A stretch of 64,000 nt of DNA, from positions 1 to 64,000 of the IMG/VR virus record IMGVR_UViG_3300009164_000038. One strand, given 5' to 3'. The stretch's first letter is position 1, and every line of letters starts with the position of its first letter. Both the position numbers and the translations under genes were made by a program. Origin of the DNA: a virus. The notes below the pieces were generated by a model. That model searched no databases, had not been told where the DNA came from, and worked only from the letters and a program-made list of their open reading frames with translations. Below are positions 8,123 through 16,115 of the stretch, piece by piece.

Positions 8123-8130
8123 CATAAATA
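8123..8130 (+). promoter_or_regulatory. T4-type late promoter box
   Basis: CATAAATA at 8123-8130, 17 bases before the ATG at 8148 and directly after the terminator, so it starts a new late transcript. The ribosome site AAGGAA (8137-8142) follows. Confidence 0.65.
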
Positions 8131-8147
8131 TTAGATAAGGAATTTTT

Positions 8148-9746
8148 ATGTTTGTATTTGACCTTTTTGAATCCCAAGCAACCCACATTGTGGTTATTTA
8201 CCCAGGAAGGTTCCAGCCGTTTCATAAAGGGCATAGTGCGGTTTTTAACGAACTGCAAAGAAAATTTGGTCGTGATAATGTATTCATTGGTACTAGTAAT
8301 AATGTAGATCTACCTAAAAGTCCATTTAGCTTTACTGATAAAGTACAGCTAATGCATGCCGCAGGTGTACATAACGATCGTATTGTTGAAGCCAATCAAC
8401 CTTACGAAATTCAAGATTATGCAAGAATATTAGGATTTGATCCTAGTAAAACAATAGCCATTTTTGCTGTAGGCGAACCAGATAAACAACGACTAGAAGT
8501 TGATAGTGTCTATACACAATTTACACCCAAACCGAAAAAAGACGGGTCACCCAGGAAGTCCAGAATACCGCCTGGTAAAAATGTTGGTGATCTTAAACCA
8601 TTCTTAACATTTAAATCCATTGCAGAATCAACTACCGCAGACAAACATAGCTATGTAATAGTTGTAGCAGAAAAACCAGCACAGGTTAATATCAATGGAA
8701 AGACATACGATGCTAGCCATGGCACTGAATGCAGGATGTTATGGAATATGGTGCGGGAAGATGAAAATGCCAGTAAAGAATTCTTAACACAATTATACGG
8801 GCAAGCAACCCCTGAGTTGGTACATATTTTTAATAAAATACCATATGACCCAGTTGTTGACGCTGCAACTAACTTAGAAGAAGATTTTAAACAACGTGTA
8901 ACAGACTACAGACCTTATAAATATGCCAGCGAAATTATAAAATTTACAAGAACGTTCTTAGACCCCGAGTCAGATCCTGAAGTTGAAAAAGATACTAGGG
9001 AATTAGTAGAGTTAGCACGATTATTTGCAGAAAGGGGGCTGAATGCAGGACGCCTTGCCTTTTTAAAAATGTCTGATACCAACAGCAATCTAGCAAAAAA
9101 ACTTGTTCAATACTTGTCACGCTCCGAGCTCGATCCCGAAGGCGATCTTGTAGATCCAAATTGGGACGATGTCAATGACTATACCCCTATACAAGAAAAA
9201 CCATACGAAGGTCACCTTGCAGAAAAAGTAGCTGTGGAGTTGGTAAAATATGCAGAAAGAATGAAGCGATTGTCTTTGCTGCAACACGATCCAAGACCCA
9301 CGCCAGACGAAGAAGAATGGATGGAATTACGTAGACTATATGCAGCGCGAGCACATTTTTCTAGTCTTGCAGCAAAGGAATATGCTAAAAGTAAAGAAGA
9401 CGGAGATCTGTTTTCTAAACGATTGGCTATCACTAATGATAGATTATATGCTGCCGAAGATGTAAAACAAGCAATTGTAATATTCTTTAATAAGTTAGAA
9501 AATAAAGTAACAGAAGGCATTACACCACCAGACCAATTTTTGAATAAAGCAGAGCGTGTTAAAAGCGGCGATGTTGTTTGGTGGAAAGGTAAACCAGTAG
9601 GAATAGCTACTGGTGAAGTTAAAAACGATAAAGTATTGTTTACCCCTAATAAGAATACAGGAATCGAGTCCTGGACTAGCCTTAATAACTCAGTGGCTAG
9701 TTTACCCATTGATCAAGTTATCATCAAGTCCAACAGTGCGTATTAA
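8148..9746 (+). CDS. nucleotidyltransferase-domain virion-associated protein
   Basis: 532 residues. Residues 12-150 form a cytidylyltransferase-like (HIGH superfamily) domain: the strand IVVIYPGRFQPFHKGH carries the HxGH motif, followed by VFIGTSN and SPFSFTDK. Family members transfer NMP groups (as in NMN or phosphopantetheine adenylyltransferases); the substrate here is unknown. The remaining two-thirds is helical and charged and resembles no known domain; a small beta-rich end (about 460-532) has VVWWKGKPVGIATG. The first ten residues, MFVFDLFESQ, look like a T4 capsid-targeting sequence (hydrophobic, then x-E before a small residue). It opens an operon under a late promoter, consistent with a protein packaged in the virion. 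Confidence 0.75.
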   Translation: MFVFDLFESQATHIVVIYPGRFQPFHKGHSAVFNELQRKFGRDNVFIGTSNNVDLPKSPFSFTDKVQLMHAAGVHNDRIVEANQPYEIQDYARILGFDPSKTIAIFAVGEPDKQRLEVDSVYTQFTPKPKKDGSPRKSRIPPGKNVGDLKPFLTFKSIAESTTADKHSYVIVVAEKPAQVNINGKTYDASHGTECRMLWNMVREDENASKEFLTQLYGQATPELVHIFNKIPYDPVVDAATNLEEDFKQRVTDYRPYKYASEIIKFTRTFLDPESDPEVEKDTRELVELARLFAERGLNAGRLAFLKMSDTNSNLAKKLVQYLSRSELDPEGDLVDPNWDDVNDYTPIQEKPYEGHLAEKVAVELVKYAERMKRLSLLQHDPRPTPDEEEWMELRRLYAARAHFSSLAAKEYAKSKEDGDLFSKRLAITNDRLYAAEDVKQAIVIFFNKLENKVTEGITPPDQFLNKAERVKSGDVVWWKGKPVGIATGEVKNDKVLFTPNKNTGIESWTSLNNSVASLPIDQVIIKSNSAY

Positions 9747-9753
9747 ACTGTAA

Positions 9754-9761
9754 CATAAATA
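9754..9761 (+). promoter_or_regulatory. T4-type late promoter box
   Basis: CATAAATA at 9754-9761, 22 bases before the ATG at 9784. It gives the second gene of the putative virion-cargo operon its own late start. Confidence 0.6.
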
Positions 9762-9783
9762 CATTACTAACCAATTTACTACT

Positions 9784-10746
9784 ATGAAACCTATAGATTT
9801 TATACCCGAAAAACACCCAATTGTCCAAGCAGCTGAGTCTATGCATATGGACCACGAAGTACAAATGGCCAGAGAAGAATGTTATCATTCTGCATCAAAT
9901 GCCATGGAACTGCATAGAATGCTTAAAAAAATCAGCGAGGAAGATGGTATACCGGGGTGGGCAAGCGAAAAGATAACTTTGGCGAATGATTACTTACGTA
10001 ATGTAAAAGAATGGTTAGAATACGAATTAGGTTCTCATATGGAGAACAAAGTTGCCGACGAGAACATGAATACTCTTGGCATTGTAGAGGAAGGCGATTA
10101 TCCAGACGGCTCCTCTATCAAAACACCCGGTGCTAATGAGTGGAAACAACAATACCAACAAGCAGTCATGGCTGTAAAAAATGCCAAAACACAGCAAGAG
10201 TATGAAGCCGCTAGTAACAGAGCCGGTCGTATTAAAGATTTACTAGCAAGCAAAGGTATTCAAGTTGGTCCTGTATTAGGTCAGCAAAGTGTGACGGAAG
10301 CTGATATGAACCGTAGAGGATTCCTTGGGCGCGCTGGTGCAGCCGCAGCAGTAGCAGCAGCACCTGGGTTAGCAAAAGCAGCCGATCAGACCGATCCAAA
10401 TAAATTAATGGCATCTATGCTAATGGGTGGTGAGTATAAGGAATTTGATCTAACACCAATGATAGAAAAATATAATTGGGGAGGCGCACCAAAACAAGTT
10501 ATTATACAGGCCGACAAATGGTTAAGTAATTTTTTAAGACAACGTGGTAACATGTATTCTAATCTAAAAATTAAATATAAAGGCATCACAATGAACTCTA
10601 GTAAAATAGGCGATGTAGATGCGCCAGATGCAGAATTTGAATCAACGGCAGGTGCTAGTTCAAGTGGTGGTATGGCAACTAATATGGGTGGACAACAAGC
10701 AGGTGAATTGTTTGGTGGCCGTCCCAAGTCAAGGACCAGCAAATGA
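9784..10746 (+). CDS. virion-associated protein with an internal Tat signal peptide
   Basis: 320 residues. The N-terminus MKPIDFIPEK resembles a T4 capsid-targeting sequence. The first 170 residues are helical and charged. At residues 175-200 lies a textbook twin-arginine signal: MNRRGFLGRAG, an Ala-rich hydrophobic core and GLAKA before AD. It is preceded by SVTEAD, a plausible prohead-protease site (V-T-E). The methionine of this signal (ATG 10306) has its own ribosome site GACGGAAG (10293-10300) five bases upstream, so a 146-residue exported form could be made by internal initiation. The C-terminal domain is small, with a Gly/Ser-rich tail. Function unknown; the gene end overlaps the next start (ATGA). 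Confidence 0.7.
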   Translation: MKPIDFIPEKHPIVQAAESMHMDHEVQMAREECYHSASNAMELHRMLKKISEEDGIPGWASEKITLANDYLRNVKEWLEYELGSHMENKVADENMNTLGIVEEGDYPDGSSIKTPGANEWKQQYQQAVMAVKNAKTQQEYEAASNRAGRIKDLLASKGIQVGPVLGQQSVTEADMNRRGFLGRAGAAAAVAAAPGLAKAADQTDPNKLMASMLMGGEYKEFDLTPMIEKYNWGGAPKQVIIQADKWLSNFLRQRGNMYSNLKIKYKGITMNSSKIGDVDAPDAEFESTAGASSSGGMATNMGGQQAGELFGGRPKSRTSK

Positions 10747-11282
10747 TTGACTCTATTTCATCAACACTATTAAACAGGATTGTAGAAGGCCTGGTACGTG
10801 TAAACGATATCGTTGAAGATAAAAATGTATACGGCGGTATAACTGAGAATGAAAGACATTTCATTAAACAATCTGTAAATGATTTGCTTGAATCAGGAAT
10901 CGATTATCACGATAGTGTTGATTCATTGGTTGAATATTTTAAAGACCAAAAATATGTAAGAAGTATAAACGAAGTAGGTGTAGTCGGAACTGTAGGGCAA
11001 TCTGCAGGGCAAGCTCAAACTACACCGTCTGCATCTGCAGGGCAAGCTGCACCAACTACATCTGCTGGTCAGACTACACCGCCTACTACTGCGGCCAACA
11101 CTGCACCAAAAACAACAACAGTTGGTTCTACGCCGGGGCAAACACCAAAACCAACACCGCCAATTAATCCACAAGGATTAGCAGCAATGGCACAGATGTT
11201 AGCCAATGCTGGCTTATCGTCAAGCCAATTGGGGACACTTACAAACACAGTAAAACAAAATATGTCAGGGCAGGGAGGTTAA
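10743..11282 (+). CDS. low-complexity virion-operon protein
   Basis: 179 residues. The N-terminal 80 are folded-looking and acidic (with IVEGLVRVND near residue 13-22, again an x-V-E-G step like a prohead-protease site). Residues 80-145 are a Gln/Ala/Thr/Pro-rich disordered stretch (SAGQ, TTP repeats), and the last 30 are a helical Gly/Gln/Met-rich end. The start overlaps the upstream stop as ATGA and the gene ends one base before the next ATG, so it is tightly coupled to its neighbours. I do not recognise the family. Confidence 0.6.
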   Translation: MIDSISSTLLNRIVEGLVRVNDIVEDKNVYGGITENERHFIKQSVNDLLESGIDYHDSVDSLVEYFKDQKYVRSINEVGVVGTVGQSAGQAQTTPSASAGQAAPTTSAGQTTPPTTAANTAPKTTTVGSTPGQTPKPTPPINPQGLAAMAQMLANAGLSSSQLGTLTNTVKQNMSGQGG

Positions 11283-11283
11283 T

Positions 11284-14200
11284 ATGTATGTATTAGATAT
11301 GTTCAGCGATGACGATCGTGAATTTTTAGGTCAGATTAAAAATAAAACAATTCAAACCGAAGACAAAGAAGCAAAAGCATACGACCTTTCCACATTGGAA
11401 AAGAAATTCGGAACGGCTGTTGCATACGATGCTGCATTCCTTAAACCTGCCGCAATGACCAGAACCGACAAAGAAGGCAAAGTACACAATTTAATCAGAG
11501 GTAAAAACGGAACTTACGCTGATAAAAAAGAAAAAGAAACTATAGAAGATAAATTTAAAGAAATATTAAGTTACATAGATCCAGATAATTCAGAAGTTAC
11601 TGCTACTATCAGTACCGACGGCGATACAAATGTATTAAGAATTACACATAACGGTAAGACTACAGAAAAAACAACACCCAATTTATTAAAGGCAGTTGAG
11701 TACCTTGAAGATATGGGACTTGTTAAGAACGAGTCTGAAGTAAACGAAGCATTATTTCCGGGAAGTGAACTAGGAAATAAACTCAGAAATGCAGATTCGT
11801 TTATGCACGACACCGAGTTAAACAAAGCATTAGGGGTTGGTGTAGGGGCAGGATTAACTGGTTCCACTGCTGGTGTTACTATGGCAAGCTCTGGCGGGGG
11901 TATTGCTTTATTTGCTCCGGCACTAGGTGCAGGATTGCTGACAGGAGCAATGGCAGTATTAGGTGGAGTAATAACTTACAAAACTCTTAAATGGCTAGCC
12001 AGTAAAGTATTTGGTACAACAGAGGAAGCATTGGCTTTTGCAAAAGCACATCTTGCAGCCGCTAAACAAGGTGCGCAACAGTTTGAGTGGAATGGAAAAC
12101 CATATCCAGTTAAAGTTAAAGATCAAAAACAAATTGCAAATCTTGAAATTCAAATTAACGATTTAAGTAGCAGAGTAATGAACGAAGGCGAATTTAGAGA
12201 CTTCCCAGGCAGTGCAAAAGTCGCAGTACCAGATGACGTTGTCAAAGGTAATATTAATTCAATCGATAATAAAATAGCCAAATTAAAAGCTGACATGGCA
12301 AAGCTAATAGATCGCGCCCACTCCGGAGATCAGTCTGCTAGAAAGCAATTGGCACAAATTGATGCTCAAAGAAAATTAAAAGAGTTTGCACCAGATGAAG
12401 GTGGCGGAGACGAGAAACAATATCTATTACAATTAGCAGACCAAATGGCTAATGCTATGTATGGGCCCAATAAAAATGCACAAGCAACAAAAGATATAAA
12501 AAGTAAGATTGTTGCTGCTGGAGGTGATGTAAAGATTTCCTATAACAACGATAGTACCTTTAATGTAGTAATGTATCACCCAACATATTTTAAACAAGGG
12601 CATCTAATTAGATTAGTTGGCAACGGAGATCAAGTTGACGAAAGCACAAAATCTGTACATCGTATTAGTTTAACTGTTACAGACCCTAATCACGCAATGG
12701 TTAGCAAACGTAAAGAAACTATACAAAAAACTGTGAAGGTAACTAGCGACAATCGTGATAAGGCAATTAAATCTGCCATTGCTCACTATCGCAAAAAAGG
12801 TTATAAAGTACACGACCATCACTATATAGGTACCGGCGAGCACAGTGTAGCAAAGGATCAATTGAATGAATTAGATATGTTTGCACCTCGCACAGTTTAT
12901 TTCAAAATGGCCGACGGTAATTATATTAAAGCAGATTATAGAGGAAGTGAAGGATTGGGCGGGCATACAGCATACGACAATGTAACTTTTACATCAATGT
13001 CTTGGGTGCCACCTAATACTGCTAGTACATTAGGACTTGATAAATTTTTAGCAAAAGGGTCTGATCCAGACTTAGGTACGGCTGGACAAAATGCACAAGG
13101 TATTGTAGGCACTAACTCCGCTGGCGAAGGCCCATTTGGTAACAGAACTATAGATGTAGTAGATTTTGTAAACGGTAAACAAGATACAGTTCCATTACAA
13201 CTAAAAACTCAAGTAATGCAATGGGTACAAAAAAATCAATCTAAACCTCAAGCACCGGCACAAGGTGTGGCAGAGGAGTGGAGCCAAAAATACAAGAACA
13301 GTATCAACTGTAGTCACCCCAAAGGGTTCAGCCAACGAGCACATTGTGCTGGCAAGAAAAAACACAACGAATCAGTAGAGATGGAAATGGTGTGTGAAGA
13401 CTGCGGCATGTGTCAAACACACGGCAACTTGAATGAGATTAAGAAAGGTGCCAAAGATAGCAACGGATTTACTCGTTGCTGGCCAGGCAAACATGCAGTA
13501 GGTACTAAGAAAGGTAAGAATGGCGGCCAGGTTCGCAACTGTAAACCTAATGAAGGTGTGGCGGAAGGCTCCGAAGAAGATATGAGTAAAGAAGTCAAGG
13601 CAATGGCCACAGGTACCTGCCCACATTGCCATGGTCCTGTAAAGAAAAAAGAACACCCAACGCTAACACAATATCATTGTGCTAAATGCGGTATACGGGG
13701 AAGTATTGACAAGCAAGGTGTGGCGGAAGGCAAGGGGCTAGCCAAGAAGGTAAAAGTTGTCAAAGGCGAACACGCTGGTAAGACCGGTTGGATTAGAGAA
13801 ATTAAGCACGGTGCCTTTAAAGGTGCCCCAAAAACCTATTACATTGACCTAGACGATGGCGGGCAAGCCAACAATCTACCTGCTACAGCATTACGTTTGG
13901 TTAAAGAGCAAGGTGTGGCGGAGGGCGTATCGAATAGTTCTGTTATAAGTGCCATTGTTAAGGGCATTACAGAAAAACGACCAGATTTACTAAAATATGG
14001 GTCTGATCGTGTAAGTGATGCTATTAATTCTGTTGCAGGCATGGTTGGAAACAATGCACAAGGTATTGAATCGAATAATTTAAATAGCTGGATTAAACAA
14101 GTCGAACGCATACTAGCACAACAAATAGACGAAGGTAAACTAACTGCAAACGATTCCCCAGACACATGGATTAAACGTTTCCAGTCTTCCACTCATCCTA

Positions 14201-14994
14201 ATCTAAGTGGCAAAGATCCAGAAACATTAAAAAAAATGGCGCTAGCTGCACGTAGCCGTATGTTGAATAAAACACCATCGTTGCCTAAATCAAAACCTGT
14301 TAACGGTAATTACTGGTGGCAAGATAAAAACGAATCTGCCGAACCTGCTAAAATGAGCATGCGCGATTATATTAAAGAAGCAGATCGACTGCACGACCTG
14401 ATGCAACATTACGATAAAATTGGTGACGAGACCAACTATCAAAAAGCCAAGGCTGCATACTTAGAATTAGAAGACAGTGCCCGCAATGGTATGATTCCTG
14501 AGGGCGAAGAAATTAAATCTGGCAGACCGCGTGTACGTAAAGTTAATATCATGAGACCGGACGGTAGCAAGGGCGAAAGATTTGAAGTGTTAAATCATTC
14601 AGGTGTACGTGTTGGTCCATTATTTGATGATGCAAAATGGGCTAAAGAATATCTACAGCGCCACTATCTAAAATTAATAAACTTAGACGAAGAAGCATCA
14701 TCTAACCCAACTGATACTGTCACCATGGATGTTCCTATGCTATTGCGTGTAATGGAATTTGCTAGAGAAGATGCAAAAACTGACTTAGATTTGCACGATG
14801 TGGCAGAAAAACTAGTAAATCTAAGTAGTAATGGTAATACTCTGACCATGAAAGACTACGATCAAGTTGTACCGGCTACCAATGAGCCTGATACACAAGA
14901 GCAACCATATGAAGAATCTAAAACAGAAACCAAAAATGTAGTTGGTGGAAGATATTGGGACTCTGCAGAGAAACGTTGGCGAGATCAAGAATAA
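11284..14994 (+). CDS. 1236-residue modular protein with GVAEG linkers
   Basis: A beads-on-a-string protein. It begins MYVLDMFSDDD, similar to the other N-termini of this operon. Residues about 180-240 hold a Gly/Ala-rich hydrophobic pair that could be a membrane hairpin. Later modules include a region with KLKEFAPDEGGG, one starting LNELDMFAPR (about 530), a Cys-rich SINCSHPKGFSQRAH module followed by CEDCGMC (about 675-720), a zinc-ribbon-like CPHC-x-CAKC module (about 778-802) and a KOW-like basic module (about 820-875). Modules from residue 660 on are separated by four GVAE or GVAEG steps that fit a prohead-protease consensus. I infer a polyprotein packaged in the head and cut during maturation. 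The enzymatic role, if any, is not visible. Confidence 0.65.
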   Translation: MYVLDMFSDDDREFLGQIKNKTIQTEDKEAKAYDLSTLEKKFGTAVAYDAAFLKPAAMTRTDKEGKVHNLIRGKNGTYADKKEKETIEDKFKEILSYIDPDNSEVTATISTDGDTNVLRITHNGKTTEKTTPNLLKAVEYLEDMGLVKNESEVNEALFPGSELGNKLRNADSFMHDTELNKALGVGVGAGLTGSTAGVTMASSGGGIALFAPALGAGLLTGAMAVLGGVITYKTLKWLASKVFGTTEEALAFAKAHLAAAKQGAQQFEWNGKPYPVKVKDQKQIANLEIQINDLSSRVMNEGEFRDFPGSAKVAVPDDVVKGNINSIDNKIAKLKADMAKLIDRAHSGDQSARKQLAQIDAQRKLKEFAPDEGGGDEKQYLLQLADQMANAMYGPNKNAQATKDIKSKIVAAGGDVKISYNNDSTFNVVMYHPTYFKQGHLIRLVGNGDQVDESTKSVHRISLTVTDPNHAMVSKRKETIQKTVKVTSDNRDKAIKSAIAHYRKKGYKVHDHHYIGTGEHSVAKDQLNELDMFAPRTVYFKMADGNYIKADYRGSEGLGGHTAYDNVTFTSMSWVPPNTASTLGLDKFLAKGSDPDLGTAGQNAQGIVGTNSAGEGPFGNRTIDVVDFVNGKQDTVPLQLKTQVMQWVQKNQSKPQAPAQGVAEEWSQKYKNSINCSHPKGFSQRAHCAGKKKHNESVEMEMVCEDCGMCQTHGNLNEIKKGAKDSNGFTRCWPGKHAVGTKKGKNGGQVRNCKPNEGVAEGSEEDMSKEVKAMATGTCPHCHGPVKKKEHPTLTQYHCAKCGIRGSIDKQGVAEGKGLAKKVKVVKGEHAGKTGWIREIKHGAFKGAPKTYYIDLDDGGQANNLPATALRLVKEQGVAEGVSNSSVISAIVKGITEKRPDLLKYGSDRVSDAINSVAGMVGNNAQGIESNNLNSWIKQVERILAQQIDEGKLTANDSPDTWIKRFQSSTHPNLSGKDPETLKKMALAARSRMLNKTPSLPKSKPVNGNYWWQDKNESAEPAKMSMRDYIKEADRLHDLMQHYDKIGDETNYQKAKAAYLELEDSARNGMIPEGEEIKSGRPRVRKVNIMRPDGSKGERFEVLNHSGVRVGPLFDDAKWAKEYLQRHYLKLINLDEEASSNPTDTVTMDVPMLLRVMEFAREDAKTDLDLHDVAEKLVNLSSNGNTLTMKDYDQVVPATNEPDTQEQPYEESKTETKNVVGGRYWDSAEKRWRDQE
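13261..13926 (+). repeat. four dispersed copies of an 18-base GVAEG-coding repeat
   Basis: Near-identical units of the form CAAGGTGTGGCGGAAGGC occur in frame at 13261-13278, 13552-13569, 13714-13731 and 13909-13926. DNA identity beyond what the peptide needs suggests duplication or recombination that shuffles the modules between them. Confidence 0.85.
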
Positions 14995-15389
14995 TGAGAG
15001 CTGTTGAATTCCTAGTTGAATCAAAGGAATCCTACCAAGTTGTATACAGTGCAATAAAGGATTTACTTCCATTGGCCATGGAAGAACTAGGACTAACTAA
15101 CTTACCCGAAATTAACATTTTCAAATCAATGAATCAACAAGAGCAGCCTACATTTGGTAGTTTTTCCCCATCAGATATGACCATTAGTTTGGGTATAGAT
15201 CGCAGACATCCAATTGATATTTGTAGAACACTGGCACACGAACTTGTTCATTTTAAACAACATCAAGAAAATCAACTCAATGCTAACAGTGGCGAAACTG
15301 GTAGCAATGAAGAAAACGAAGCTAATAGCGTAGCTGGCATTATTATGCGTAAGTTTAATAAAGCATATCCAAATTACATTAACGGTTAA
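14994..15389 (+). CDS. zinc metallopeptidase (HExxH) of the virion operon
   Basis: 131 residues from the ATG at 14994, which overlaps the upstream TAA by one base. The zinc motif is HELVH (AHELVHFKQH, about residues 81-90), and a downstream ENEAN stretch (about 105-110) offers the third ligand glutamate, as in gluzincin-like peptidases. The N-terminus MRAVEFLVES matches the T4 internal-protein targeting pattern closely: hydrophobic residues then L-V-E before S. As the last gene of the late operon it could be packaged and injected to act on host proteins, or act in the virion; both are inference. No signal peptide or membrane segment. Confidence 0.75.
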   Translation: MRAVEFLVESKESYQVVYSAIKDLLPLAMEELGLTNLPEINIFKSMNQQEQPTFGSFSPSDMTISLGIDRRHPIDICRTLAHELVHFKQHQENQLNANSGETGSNEENEANSVAGIIMRKFNKAYPNYING

Positions 15390-15425
15390 TACGAACACAC
15401 TATCTTAGGACCTTTGCGTTATATT

Positions 15426-15500
15426 AAGTGTGCGCCGGCTGCTGGCGCGGGACGGCCCGATTCGCTACCGGGAATCTCGAAAGTGAGCACTTTTTTTATC
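15426..15500 (+). ncRNA. GC-rich structured element with terminal T-run (possible small RNA or terminator)
   Basis: About 70 bases of far higher GC than anything around. GCGCC (15432-15436) pairs with GGCGC (15444-15448), extended by a wobble and a G-C to a triloop. CCCG (15456-15459) can pair with CGGG (15469-15472), or GATTC (15459-15463) with GAATC (15472-15476). AAGTG (15426-15430) pairs with CACTT (15489-15493), closing a branched fold that ends in seven T's. A TATATT at 15420-15425 could be a -10 element, but no good -35 is seen. It may be a small RNA or simply an elaborate terminator after the cargo operon. Confidence 0.4.
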
Positions 15501-15508
15501 TAAACACT

Positions 15509-15537
15509 TGCTTTTGTGAAATAAGTAATCTATAATT
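15509..15537 (+). promoter_or_regulatory. sigma70-type promoter for dsbA-polymerase operon
   Basis: TTGCTT at 15509-15514, 17-base spacer, TATAAT at 15532-15537. The stretch to 15556 repeats CTATAATT/CTATAA three times. The ribosome site AAAGGA (15554-15559) leads into ATG 15565. Confidence 0.7.
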
Positions 15538-15564
15538 AACTATAATTCACTATAAAGGATCTTT

Positions 15565-15828
15565 ATGTCATCATCACGTATGTTTAGCGGCGATCAAAAA
15601 ATTAAACTAACACAAATTATCAATGAAGGCATGCAAGTAATGGCCGAAGTTGAAGCACTAAGCACAGGGCTCAACGAAACCATCAAAGCAATTGCTGAAG
15701 AACTTGAAGTTAAGCCTGCTATTCTTAAAAAAGCAATTAAGATAGCCAGCAAGAGTAAACTAGGCGAGACCAATCGCGATCACGACGATCTAAATACTAT
15801 ATTGGAAACTGTAGGCAAGACACTTTGA
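15565..15828 (+). CDS. dsbA: DsbA-like double-stranded DNA-binding protein (T4 type)
   Basis: 87 residues, close to the 89 of T4 DsbA, a small dsDNA-binding protein linked to late transcription. The order of elements agrees: a helical N-terminus (IKLTQIINEGMQVM), a middle with LNETIKAIAEELEVKP, and a Lys-rich helix followed by an acidic C-terminal segment. The match is by overall pattern and length rather than a strict motif. It heads an operon with a small membrane protein and the DNA polymerase, with overlapping stop/start at 15825-15828. Confidence 0.5.
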   Translation: MSSSRMFSGDQKIKLTQIINEGMQVMAEVEALSTGLNETIKAIAEELEVKPAILKKAIKIASKSKLGETNRDHDDLNTILETVGKTL

Positions 15829-16115
15829 ACGACAGTATCCGTAATGTTTTTACGTGGATCAAAAACGACTATAAAACTAACCCTGTTCGTTTTATCGTTG
15901 AAGCTGCGGCTTGGGTTATTTCAATTGGATGCAGTATCACTATGGCACTCACAGTACCCAATCCGCCTCTTATTTACATTTATCCTGTTTTTATTATTCA
16001 GTGTTGTATGTATGGGTGGGCTAGTTATAGCCGTAGATCTTTTGGCATGCTGGCAAACTACTCACTGCTGATTACAATTGATAGTATAGGATTAACAAGG
16101 ATGCTTACACAATGA
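15825..16115 (+). CDS. small multi-span membrane protein
   Basis: 96 residues, starting at TTG 15825 that overlaps the upstream stop (TTGA). Two or three hydrophobic segments are seen (about 24-42, 47-65 and 75-92), with aromatic residues (W, Y) at the edges. The spacing recalls small transporter-like or PnuC-like fragments common in T4-like aquatic phages before the polymerase gene, but the identity is not secure. Its end overlaps the polymerase ATG by four bases, so translation is coupled. Confidence 0.6.
   Translation: MNDSIRNVFTWIKNDYKTNPVRFIVEAAAWVISIGCSITMALTVPNPPLIYIYPVFIIQCCMYGWASYSRRSFGMLANYSLLITIDSIGLTRMLTQ

Noticed and set aside
15421-15500. Possible tRNA in the GC-rich element
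   Set aside because: The GATTCGCTACC piece looks like a T arm, but there is no acceptor-stem pairing, anticodon arm or correct spacing on either strand.
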